The notes below the pieces were generated by a model. That model searched no databases and was not told the origin of the DNA. It saw nothing but the letters and a program-made list of their open reading frames with translations. Positions 47,141-58,000 of a stretch of 64,000 nt of DNA are shown here, in pieces. Location of the stretch: assembly GCF_954871325.1 (NCBI RefSeq), contig NC_088775.1, positions 7,479,561-7,543,560 of the forward strand. Reading direction: 5' to 3'. This DNA is from Gordionus sp. m RMFG-2023 (lineage: Eukaryota > Nematomorpha > Gordioida > Chordodea > Parachordodidae). Made by a program: the position numbers and the translations under genes. The stretch's first letter is position 1, and each line of letters begins with the position of its first letter.

Positions 47141-48511
47141 TAGAGGTCTGCATTGGTTTAAAAAAATTTAACCCTGCCGCCCAGCTAAATAGTTATCAAA
47201 AATATAGATACCCGCACACCCAGCCCATTAGTTTAAAATTTTTTACCCGCCCGCCCATTATTTATAAAAAAAACAATTAATCCTTAATTAATTTAATTAT
47301 GGCCATTCTTTCAATTTAAAAATATTACAGCATTACACTTTAAAATTTTTATAATTTAGGAAATTATTTTAAGGATAAAATAAAATAATTAATTTAAATT
47401 ATGGACAATTTATTTGATCAAATATAATATTTATGAAAAAATATAAATAAAAAATTGGTATTATATGTAATTATAATGAAAAAATAATAATGAATCGACA
47501 TCTGGATTCAAACACGTTCTTATTTGTTCTAAAAACTTTCCAGCAATGCTAAATCCTCGTTCAGAAGAAGCACTAGTTGCAGTAATTGCCAATATTTTTC
47601 TTGCTAATCTTGATAGCTTTGGCAAATCTCTTTCTTGTAGTTACCGCCAAATAGGATATCCGTTTGAAGTATATCCTCTCCTCAAGTGTCTTTAAATAAA
47701 AGTGAATATTGATGCCGAAGGAAAAAGGATGTGCCATTTGTTATATATATTTATAGATAGAGTAATCATTGCAGCGAATCCAATCTAGTTTTTGTTATTT
47801 TCATCGAAAGTGATTTAAAATTGTTTCCACATTGAAGATTTGAGTTGTCTGATTTATTATATTTTAACTTGTAAAAATATTTTTTATTTTTCTAGATATA
47901 TTTTCTTTTTTCATAATATTATTTTAAAATAAAAATTTAATTAAAAAATTTTTTTTATTAAAAATTATGTTATAAAAAATAATATTTATTTATTATATAA
48001 TAAAATAAAAACGAAAATGGCAATTATAAAGATAAACAATTATTACTAAAATAAAATAATACAATTCAGATTGCTGACCCAAAAAAAGAAATTTTAAGAA
48101 AAAAGTTTTATTACATTCCAATAAAAGGAAATCTAATTTTTAATAGATAAAAAAGTTATTTTTTTAAGAAAAAAGTTTTATTGTTGTGTTTATTACATAA
48201 TATAGTTAAGTAAGTGTTCTTCACTTAAAATAAATTGGTACAATAAAAAAAGGAATATTGTTATTGATCATTTAAATAATTATGATTTTTCTTTAGTTTG
48301 TTTTTGAACAAAAATTTTAAATTTCTTTAACCCGCCTTCCCATTGTTTAAATTTCTTAACACGCCCACCCACCCGCCCATAGTTTCAAAATTATTTTTAA
48401 CCCGTCCGCCTGCCCATTCTTGAAAATTTTTTTTACCTGCCCATCTGACGGCCCACTTAGATGGTCTGGCGTAGACGAACGGGCCGAAACTCCGCCCAAT
48501 GCAGACCTCTA
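47141..48511. mobile_element. hAT DNA transposon, 1.37 kb, nested in the 3' LTR
   Basis: Terminal repeats tagaggtctgcattgg and ccaatgcagacctcta are perfect over 16 bp. The flanks agtccctc on the left and gtccctac on the right are near-identical with one shift, compatible with an 8-bp duplication that has mutated. Subterminal CCCGCCC-type blocks are repeated at both ends (for example acccgcccgcccatt near 47250 and acccgcccatag near 48375). The interior holds a C-terminal transposase fragment on the minus strand. At 1.4 kb it is an internally deleted derivative. Confidence 0.85.
47475..47640 (-). pseudogene. hAT transposase C-terminal dimerisation fragment
   Basis: The minus strand reads RDLPKLSRLARKILAITATS, then ASSERGFSIAGKFLEQIRTC and LNPDVDSLLFF. 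'TSASSERxFSxAG' is the classic hAT dimerisation motif. The rest of the transposase (catalytic core and BED finger) is missing. It belongs to the element at 47141-48511. Confidence 0.85.
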
Positions 48512-49029
48512 GTCCCTACCCCTCCTAGCAAAATCCAAATACTTGCTACGACTTATCAGGATAAAGTTACTAAATAGTTTATGAAGAAACAAATCGGTTA
48601 TTTTACATTAAGTTTGTAAGTTGCATGAAAAAATTTTCATTAAACGGAATTCTGCATTATTATTACCAAATAATAATCTTAACTTCCTCCGTACTTATTT
48701 GTTTAACTATAACTAAATAAAATAAAAAGTTTAATGATATTAATCTCAATCTTATTAGTACTAATTTCTTAAATCTAATAAAAATAAATTCTGTAAACAA
48801 ACAAAAAATTCCATTTTTTAATTAAAATAATTTCCAGTTCTTTACAAAAACTATATAAAAAAATATAAAATCATAAGTCAAATATCAATTATCCATGTGA
48901 AAGAAAAAAAATCATAATTTTTTTTTTAACCAATCAACAATATGTTGATCAATTACAAAAAATAAAAACATTTTAATCTACTAATTATAATTTATATAAA
49001 CATTAATAATATTGATCAAAAACTAGGAC

Positions 49030-49197
49030 AATTACAAATAGTATTTGCAGCTTTTATGAGTGTCTGTTACTTAGCAATCTTCTTTTCATGCTCTAGATAA
49101 CCTTTTCTGGCAATTTATTTCGGGTTAAACAGAAAACTTATTTCTAAATTTAAAAAAAGTAGATACAAGTTGATCATTATATTTGACACATGTTTTA
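49030..49197 (+). repeat. 3' LTR, last part
   Basis: It contains acaaatagtatttgcagc, then tatgagtgtctgtt, caatttatttcgggttaaac and agtagatacaagttgat, aligning with 44638-44790 of the 5' LTR. It resumes after roughly 2.1 kb of inserted DNA that includes the hAT element. Confidence 0.7.
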
Positions 49198-50917
49198 TTT
49201 GCTTAGATATCATTCTCGAAATTTAGAACTTGAAAAATCTTCCACAAAACAATTTTAAATAAATCAATCTATCTTGATTGCAAGGCATCAAGTAATATAG
49301 ACATTTCTTGCTAATCTTAATAATTGTTTATTTATTAACAAAAAATCGGAAAAAATATTACTTTTAAAATCCGATATTATATTTATGTATATTTTTTAAT
49401 TTAAATTTTGGGAGCCTAAAAGATTATATTTATATTTTTAGAATTGCATTCAATCCTAATTAACATTTTGTTGCATTGTAAAAATTTAACAAACGGTTTG
49501 CACGAACTGTGAGAAACGGGTCCAGTACATCACTTATGCCATCGAATTGGAATTTATGACTCAAAATTAAAATATTTATAACTCTTTTTTAAAAAACTTT
49601 TAATGCAAGATTGCTATAATTTACTTAAATTAAGAATTAGAAATAATTTTTATTATCTTAAAATTTTGCTGCTTTGTAAATTCGAATCGAAACATTTAAA
49701 ATTTTAAAAATTATAATGTTTATGGAACATTTGAAACAAAAATTCGTTTAGAGTAAAACATTATTTAAATTTATTTTTAATAGCAAATAGAATATTAATA
49801 TTTTTTTAAATAAATGCAGAAATCTTAATGTAAATACAATATATGAGGAAGTTTTTATGCCATTCTAATTTTTATTTATGTAAATATATTATAATAAACA
49901 GGATCATTAACTAATTTAACAATGAAATATTTCATCGAGATAGTAATCTATAGGCAATATTAATTTATTAAGGAATGTGAACAAACCTAAGAAAATTAAT
50001 ATATTTTTTTAAATTGAGAAGTTCATTCAAATAAAATGATTTACATGATACTGTTACAGGAGGGGGGTTATAAGACAAGATTGGCATAGAAATTGAAGGG
50101 AATATGGAGTTTAGTAGATGAGATTGTCAAGAGTATTAATGGGGTGGAAGGGGGCATTTTATTATATTTACTTTGTTGTTAATTTTGATTTATTTCCTTA
50201 TTTTTTTTCTGTGGGTAGGTATATCATCATTAGCTAGGGGTAAGGGTAAAGTAAACTATTTTCTGGCAGAACCTTACCTTCCTTGATCAAATAATGTTGA
50301 TCATTTATTTATTGGTAAAAATAATTTAGCAAATTTGATATATAATTTCTTAATATAATTGATTAAGAAATTTCACTTTTTTCAATATCTTGATATAAAT
50401 ATTAAGATAATTTTACATATTTTAATATACAATTTATTAATATAATTTATTGAAATTAATTTTATTTACAATTTAACATAATTAAATTAGGTTATTTCAC
50501 TTATGACATATATTATATAAAATTAGTTAACTTAAATCTTAATTTATGCCTAGCAATTTAAAAAAAATCAGATAATATTTTACCATGCATTACATATCAC
50601 TCTCACTGCAAAACTTTCTAATATTTTTAAAATTTTATAGAAGAGACAAAAAATTTATTAAAATATTAATGATAAATTCAAATTCAATGAGGTATAAACT
50701 ATTTAATTTTAAAAAATTAACAGTTATAACCGGGTTGCCAGATTTTTTCAAACAAAAAATGGAAGAATTTAACTAAAACTCCATATTTTAGATTTTATAT
50801 TATTAATTAAATCTTTAATTTTTGTTTTAAAATAAAGATTCTACCAAGCAAGAATTTAATATTTTTTTCGATTTCTCCAAGTTCAATAATTTTTTTTTAG
50901 AAGTTTACTTGAAACTA
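49198..50917. other. intergenic AT-rich stretch, no firm gene
   Basis: AT-rich with a G run at about 50060-50066. At 49495-49565 there is a short mixed-composition segment with a possible zinc-ribbon-like peptide (see findings). The open frame at 50585-50776 has no recognisable motif. Confidence 0.4.
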
Positions 50918-51112
50918 CTACCTCTTAAAATAGCACATAATTATTATGAAGATTTTGGTATTTCCATCATTCAAGTCATCCTTTAATAAAGAAAATGGAT
51001 TATTTTCCTTCAAATCCTCTAAAATATGTCTCTTAATAGCAGGGGCCATAATATTCAAAACTATTTTTGAAGATTTCCTGAATTTTATGGAGAATAGACA
51101 ATAACTGTGCAA
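50918..51112 (-). pseudogene. possible hAT (DUF4371-like) transposase fragment
   Basis: A 64-codon frame with NIMAPAIKRHILEDLKENNP followed by FSLLKDDLNDGNTKIF. The layout resembles the 'N.LAP.A...I...LK...FFSIS.DTS' block at the start of the catalytic region in hAT transposases of the ZMYM/DUF4371 type. The similarity is distant and no flanking terminal repeats were found. It ends within decayed sequence. Confidence 0.35.
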
Positions 51113-52379
51113 TGCAATGCATAGAAAAATAATAAATCCATTTATTGTTTGATATGAATGAGACTTTGGATCAGTAAATCACTACATAAATTATTGTTTG
51201 ATATTTTTTAAATTGGAGATATATATTTTTGTCTCATTAAATCTTTGCCATATCATGGACTCCATGTCTGATATTAAATCTTATATAGTATATTATGCTA
51301 ATTGTATTTCAGCTATTTTGTTTATCTTCTTTAATCCATTAATAATGGAATTTTAGGTGTTTAGATATTGCATTTAAAGTTATTTGATCTTGTACATTTC
51401 TTTAAATCTGTAATTTATTTATAATTTAAATTGTTGAAATAAAATAGAAAAGATGAAAATGAAAATTTTTTAAAATAATATTCAAATACGTAGAATTGCT
51501 AGTTTTTGGTTAAACCAATTTTTATATTAAAAATTTGAGAAACCCTATATATTATTATTATATTTTATAAAAAATTGGGAGAAAGTTTAAATTAATAGAT
51601 GACTGGTTTGGTATAAACAAGCATAAAAAAATTAGGAGGTTTGGCTACCCTGGTTATAATAACAATAAGCTTCTATTAAACAAAAATTATAAAATGATTG
51701 TGTCATCATATAAAATATTTTTGTATAGAATAAGGAAATAATGGAAATTTTAAGTAATGATAAGAAGATAAGGCATTTTTATTGGAGTTTATCTTTCGAG
51801 CTTTAAGACATGATTGTTAATAGACCAATGCAAAAAAATGTTTGAAAATTGGGTAAGTTAGACAGTCAGTGGGACCAGTAATATGCAAATTTAATATAAT
51901 TGAATCGTGTCATCATACATCTTTTATATTTGTCTGTAAATTTTTATATCATTTTTGTAAATGTGTAAATGTCTTTGATGGATTTGTATTAGCAGAATAC
52001 CACTCCTCAAAATTTTTATTAGGTTAGATCAATTTAATCATTTCGAAAATCATATAATGAACGCTAATATTAATTTACTGTTCATATTTTCAATTTCCCT
52101 TTTAAAACAATTTGCAAAATATAGTAATATTTTCCTGGGATAGTTAAAAAAAATAATTTAAACATAAAACACCAGGCCGGATAAACAAAAAAAGCAAACT
52201 TAAGTATTAATAAAAGACTGGTCCCTGGTCCGGGTGGACCTCAAGAAAAAGATCGGTGCGGTCTTTCTAAGACCGATAGGACCAGGCCAATAAAAATCTG
52301 TCATTATTTTATTTTTTTTCTCTATTAAGATTTGAACTAGATTCGGCAGGATTCTGCGGTAATAAAATTTGCAGTTGTG
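51113..52379. other. intergenic AT-rich stretch, no gene seen
   Basis: No open frame of coding character. Around 52195-52290 a GC-richer patch (ctggtccctggtccgggtgg, aagaccgataggaccagg) has inverted ggtcc/ggacc motifs, possibly a decayed MITE end, but I could not define its borders. Confidence 0.35.
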
Positions 52380-52640
52380 AGTGCTGCCTGATTAAGCAAG
52401 AATCGTTCATTCATTTGAGTTATAAAAATATCGAAAGGGGATAAAGAAATTTGTTTTATAGCTTTGTTGTGACTCGAGGTAGACAAATATTAAATTCATA
52501 GAGCTCTGCCTTTGACTCAACAATTACATATAATTTATGAAATTTGTCATCTATATATTTGCCCTAATTTCCTTAAGTTTCGATAAAATGCTTTTAGCTA
52601 TTCTCGTAGTGTCCATTTTTTTGAGAATAGTTAACTTTAA
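52380..52640 (-). pseudogene. second copy of the hAT transposase remnant at 17.7-18.3 kb
   Basis: The DNA aligns with 17720-17990 in the same orientation: gtgctgcctgattaagc, aagaatcgttcattcatttg, ctctgcctttgactcaacaa and gccctaatttccttaag all have counterparts there. The frame is not open over any length. Two decayed copies of the same transposase indicate past activity of this hAT lineage in the genome. Confidence 0.55.
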
Positions 52641-52799
52641 TTTTCAGTGAAAAAGTTTCAAATTATTTGGTGAGAAGTTTAGATAAAATTATTTCTCCAA
52701 GGAAAATTTGAAATCGATATTATTTCATAAATTAATTGGTAGCGTATTTTTTTAAGATGTGAATGTGATGAATAAATATAAATTGGAATTATATATATT

Positions 52800-53120
52800 T
52801 TTTTAAACACTCATGAACTGTGGGGAATATGGTGAAAAGAGGGGGGGGGTAATTTATATTTCGATAATTTTGAGTAATTAATCTGGCATGATGGATAGGA
52901 GCATTGTCCATTTATTATGAGTAGATTTAAGTGGCAATATGGATAAATTCGCCCAGATAACTCTTTAATAATATTATGGCTGTTAACGCTCCATTGACAA
53001 TTGCTTATTTTATTGAGATCACTAATTCCTATGCACAAAACAGATATACTCCCCCCCCTTCCACTTTTTTGATGATGCGGCAAATTTTGCCGGCTATTTT
53101 TTTTTATTGTCGGAAATCCA
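52800..53120 (-). pseudogene. DDE transposase remnant (Tc1/mariner-like superfamily)
   Basis: On the minus strand one frame reads NGALTAIILLKSYLG, then, after stops, MDNAPIHHARLITQNYRN. 'DNAPIHH' with an upstream 'NG..t...y...L' spacing is the second catalytic Asp block of DDE_3-type endonucleases of Tc1/mariner-like transposons. Several in-frame stops show it is dead. No terminal repeats were identified around it. Confidence 0.5.
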
Positions 53121-54204
53121 TTGTTGAATTATAGTAATTCATTAACTTTATATTTTAATTTCAGAATCGTCAAGTTAAGGGATCATCATATATTCGGTGC
53201 TTATATATGTATACTGATCTAATGGATAAATTGAAATCACGCTCCATTGTTTTTTATATAGCATATTAATATACAGGTTTACAAGCCATTTATTGGCTAT
53301 GGCTATTTCCTCCTGACTCCAATTGTCATTTTTTTTAGTAATTGAGTATAAATATATCATAATTTAAGGGTGAGTTATTTTTGTTGATTGGTTGTGGAAT
53401 TCAAAAAATCTATTTTATTATGCCGGTTAAAGCGGAAAGAGAAGAATTCTCGTGAATAATTAATATAGGTATAGTTTCGTTGATGAGATTTGATGTGTTT
53501 TATTGATTCATGGGCAAAAAATCAGTTATCGGTGGAGCACCTACAGTCATAAAATTGAAGACTTGCCGTCGTCTTATTTACCTTAAATAATAGAAATATT
53601 ATTAACATCCCACCGTATTGCCCTCAACTCCACCTTGTTGAAAATTTTCTTTGACCTTTTGAAAAATCAATATCGATCCAATTATCCTGAGCCAAGTAAT
53701 TGATACAATTACGCGCCGCTTAATTTGTTTTAATTATGATTTTTACAACCTTTCACTCACATACAATTTAATATATCGAAGAGGGAAATAGATCTGGTTC
53801 CTTTTGAATGACTAAATTAATCTATAATTACTCTAAACGATTATATAATAGATATTTTTTTTCGTTGTATTATAATGACTCAATGCAAAATAGAATAATA
53901 AATGTATCTTCATCTCTGATATAGGTATATACATTTTAAATAAAGATTTTACGGGGGGGGGGAATCATCTTCGAAAAATTATAATATAAAAAAATACAAA
54001 ACTTGTTAGAAAATCAATCATAAAATCTAATAATTTGTACAGGTGTTAGAATACACTTTAGGTTTCGCTTAAAAAGAAAGTTATAACGATATGTATATTT
54101 TTTTTAAAAACTCATCAAAAATCTAACAATTTAAAAATAAAAACTTAAATGAAGAATTATTAAATTTTACTTGCAAGTAAAATAATTTGTAAATGGAGTT
54201 TGGT
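53121..54204. other. intergenic; no firm gene
   Basis: A 61-codon minus frame at 53175-53360 (NDNWSQEEIAIANKWLVNLY) looks protein-like but is unplaced; it may belong to the DDE transposase remnant beside it. A G run occurs at about 53953-53961. The rest is AT-rich. Confidence 0.35.
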
Positions 54205-54415
54205 AGTGTTGTTAAACGGCTCGTTTTGAGCCGATTTTTAAAAACGGCTAACTCATTATTTCATCCAGAATAGTATGCGAGCTTGGAGATTTTCTCTGCA
54301 GAAGGAACAAAGGTTTGGACATCTATTAGCGAAATCTCGAGACTTAGGCAATATTTATCTGGCTAAAATATTGAGTTAGCCGTTTCGGCTCAAAACGAGC
54401 CGTTTAACATCACTA
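54205..54415. mobile_element. family B hAT-like MITE
   Basis: Left agtgttgttaaacggctcg, ttttgagccg; right cggctcaaaacgagccg, tttaacatcacta. The terminal repeats extend about 29 bp with few mismatches, making this one of the best-preserved copies. The central acaaaggtttggacatctat block is present. It lies 640 bp upstream of the coiled-coil gene. Confidence 0.8.
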
Positions 54416-54649
54416 GTTTAGATGATAAATTTTTTTTAAAAAAAAATGTGCTTCTCCCTCCGAACATTCATTTCTAATAAGAAAATATTGATTATTTCCA
54501 TCCAACCCAAACTATAAAAAACCTTTATTATTAATTTTTTTTTATCTGCATATAAACAATATTAGCTTCGGGTCGGATCTATGGACTTCATTGGGGGGGG
54601 GGCAATTTAAAAATACTAAATGATGCATTTAAGATGTAGAATAATGTGG

Positions 54650-54832
54650 TTAGGCCAGAGTTGGGTCGATTTATTTAAAACGGCCCGATTAAGATTTTGG
54701 CCAAAATACATATAATGTCAATTTGGAGATTTTGCACATAGGTGGCAGATAGGTTTGGACCTCCAAATCCCGAGGCTCACATAATATTATTTTGGCTAAA
54801 ATCGGGCCGTTTAACAACATTAGTTTAGAATG
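54650..54832. mobile_element. family C MITE
   Basis: Left ttatttaaaacggcccgatt, aagattttggcc; right ggctaaaatcgggccg, tttaacaacatta. The central tggagattttgcacataggt and ggcagataggtttggacc blocks link it to families B and C. About 180 bp, non-coding, between the family B copy and the coiled-coil gene's first exon. Confidence 0.65.
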
Positions 54833-55053
54833 ATATTTGTTATTGTAAAAATGATATCATTTGTGAATCGGTGTTTCTGATACATACTGCTTATTTTTTT
54901 TCTCCTTAAATCAAAAGAAAATACCACAATTTATACCATATATTACCCATTTATTTATTTATATATATTTTTTTTTAAAAAAACGAATATTTAGCTTTTC
55001 CCTATATTCCCCCCCCCCTTCCTTGCCACTTTGAAATTAAAACATCAAAAACA

Positions 55054-58000
55054 ATGCCGAAAACGGAATTCGAAATCACAGTCATTCAATTGCAACGCGA
55101 AGTCTCGTCCAAAAAAGCAGAAATTAGTCGAATCCTGTCCATCATTCGTTCGGACCTCGAGGCTCTAACGTCGAAAGTTTCTTTGAGGGAAGAAATTCGA
55201 AGGTTTTTTTTCGAAACCGGTGGTTACCCTATTCCGTATACGAACCCGGATTCTTCCACCATAATTAGTTGGTATGACCTTATCTTTGTATTTACATTTA
55301 GAAATTAAGAATATATTGGAAAATTTAAGTGTTCGTTTTAATTTCAAAGAAAAATCACGTTAATTTTGAATGCTTTTTTCCCCTACTGAAGCGATACTGA
55401 TTCCAAAATGAATAATTTGAGGGTTTTTACGATTTTCAACCCAACCCCCTCAGATTTTTCTAAAATTGTTACAAGAGTTTGTATATAATTATAACTAAGA
55501 AAAAAATAAAATATTTTGAATTATCGTGAAAACAAGAAATAATTTTATAATTTCATTTCAAATTTTTTCGGCGATGGAGAATCTCAATCCTTAAAACTTT
55601 CTCGCCCCTTTGGGACATCTATCGTTGAATATATTCTTTCTTACCACGATTCCTTGCATATTTTCTGTAAATGTCCTTTTATGCCACCAATTATGACAAA
55701 TTGCATTTAAATTTGGGTAATTTGGTTTTATGTGGTTTTCTAATCCACAACAATAACAAATAATTGTCATACTTCTCCCTTGTCACTGTTTTCGAAAATT
55801 TATTTATCTCATTTCCTGCAGATAATTTTGTATACGTTATCATTTCCGTTGTCTCCAATGATTTAACGATTTTAACAGCTTTTTCCCTTGTCAAGTATGG
55901 AGTGTTGATTAACTTTCATTCGTAATTCCCGACACTAATTTATCACGTAACATTGTATTATATCATCTCTTTAAAATCACACGAGTTTGCTTTTATCTTT
56001 AATTTATTTTATATATTCTGTAATAGTTTCTCCCTTTCCTTGTTCCGTTTTGGAAAAATAATATCTCCCCACCATAAAATTAGTTTTCTTCGAGTAATAA
56101 TTTTTTAAAAGTTTAACTATATCATCGTATGATGTTTAGCTAATATCTTCGGTAAACACAAAATAGATAATTTTGAACAAACTTCTATTCCAATATTTGT
56201 TAATATAAACAAGTTTTTGTCCTCTCTATAGTAGCGATTGTAAAAATGAATCCCATCTTTGAAAAATACACTTCTATCTCGCACTCCTTTATATTGAATT
56301 TTTCTATACGAAACTGCGCCATTGAACTTCGTGAAAGCAAGGAATAATTTTATTATATCTTTGTAATTAATTTCGTCCGTTATATATCTTTTACAAATCA
56401 ATATAAATACATCAATTAATCATAATACACAATTATAACAAATATATTTGAATAAAAATTAATCTATTACAAATTGCTTTAATTTTCAAGGTTTAATTGA
56501 TTCTATTACACTTTTATCCCCCAACTCCAAGCGGCCACTGAAATATGTGCCTCTAAATGTCGAAAAATGGAGTATTTTGGGAAAAATGCACTCCATTTAA
56601 TTTTAAATATCTTTAGATATAATTGAGCGATGTGCCATTTAAATTTCTTTAAATACCCTAATGGTAGGCCTTTAAAGTTATATAATGTTAAATATTGTTT
56701 TAAAAGAATTTATAGATCAAGAACCGGAAATGATCGTAAAATCAAATCAGTATTTTATTTTATGCATGGATATAGGATTAATTAATAATTCAAATCGTCA
56801 ATTTGGCCTAGTTCAAGTTTGCAAATATTCTTAATATTTGATTTTAATCAATAATGTTAATAAAAGTCAAAATCTATCAAATATTTTATGTAATATTTGA
56901 GAGAATAGTTATTTAAGATCTGAAAAAGTTTGTTGTATTTTTTTTGAAGGAAGGGGGGGGGGCTTTGGTTAATTTATTTTATTTTGTTTAATTGAATTTC
57001 TCTCCTCATAAAAATTAATAAAAGAATACAAATCTATTTTTCCACAATATGAAAATAATTTTAACCTTAATGGCATAGAAGAATGGAACTTTTGAATTCT
57101 GAGCATGGGTGACCTTTTGATCAGGATATTTTTTACAGATTTGTCATCTTTTATATATTGCAATTAATTTTAGTGAATAGGTAAAATTTTATAAATGTTT
57201 TTTTTACTTCGACCTTCACTGTCTTTATAATTAAGTTCAGATAATGAAAATTTTATCGTTAGCGATTTATTTTGGCTCGTCATCCAAGGAATTAAATTTC
57301 TTAGGCCTTCACAACGTATATATTTATTTAAATTGAAAGAATGACTATTTTAAAACAAAAATTACTAAATTTTAGAAATGAAGTAAATATATTATATAAA
57401 TCAGAGACCTGCAGAGGTACCATTTGCAGGGCCTGGTTTTCAAAAATTTTTTCGGCCCATCCTGGGTTTTATATTTTCAGACCCGGCCCGGTTTTTTTAT
57501 AAAAAAAAATTTTCATGCCCAGTCTGGATCTTTTTAAAATATATTATATTTATTTTTAATTTTTATATCCAATAATGACGGTTTCAAATATTTGGTTTTA
57601 AAATATATTACCGGGGCCTGCAGGTCTCTGACATAAATTAAATAGCCTCTCTTCCCTCATTATTTAATCTTTTTTTTAAATACATAAAATAAGAAAATAT
57701 TTAAAAGAGTTTAGCTTTGAATATATTATAATTAATTATTTATTACGAATTTTTGCAATTAATTAATGATTAAAATGCCATACTAAACCTTGTATCGGCT
57801 CAACTTGAAATTTTGCACATTTATAGTTATATATTTTAAAAAGCTGCTGATTTGATTTTATAATCATTTCCGGGTTTTTTATATTTAAATTTTTGTAAAC
57901 AATATTCACCATTATATAACTTTGAAGGCCTACCATTATGCTACATAAAGAAATTTAAATGACACTTCAAGCTCAATTATATCCAAATATATTCTAAAAT

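Larger units (their letters stand above)
44078..49197 (+). mobile_element. Gypsy-like LTR retrotransposon, fossil, with nested hAT element
   Basis: Two related long repeats bracket a short interior: 44078-44790, and its partner split into about 46385-46950 and 49030-49197 by inserted DNA. Both begin atatccataagagggcg and contain the same ordered blocks (gatttgactgatt or gatttgaccgatt, gatttggctgataacc, gcgttatccatgg, acaaatagtatttgcagc or caac). The LTR length is about 710 bp in each after discounting the insertion. The interior (about 1.6 kb) carries Gag, nucleocapsid-like and protease-like traces on the plus strand. It is broken and much shorter than a whole element. The LTRs have diverged visibly, so the insertion is old; the nested hAT element is younger than the LTR it sits in. 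Confidence 0.7.
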
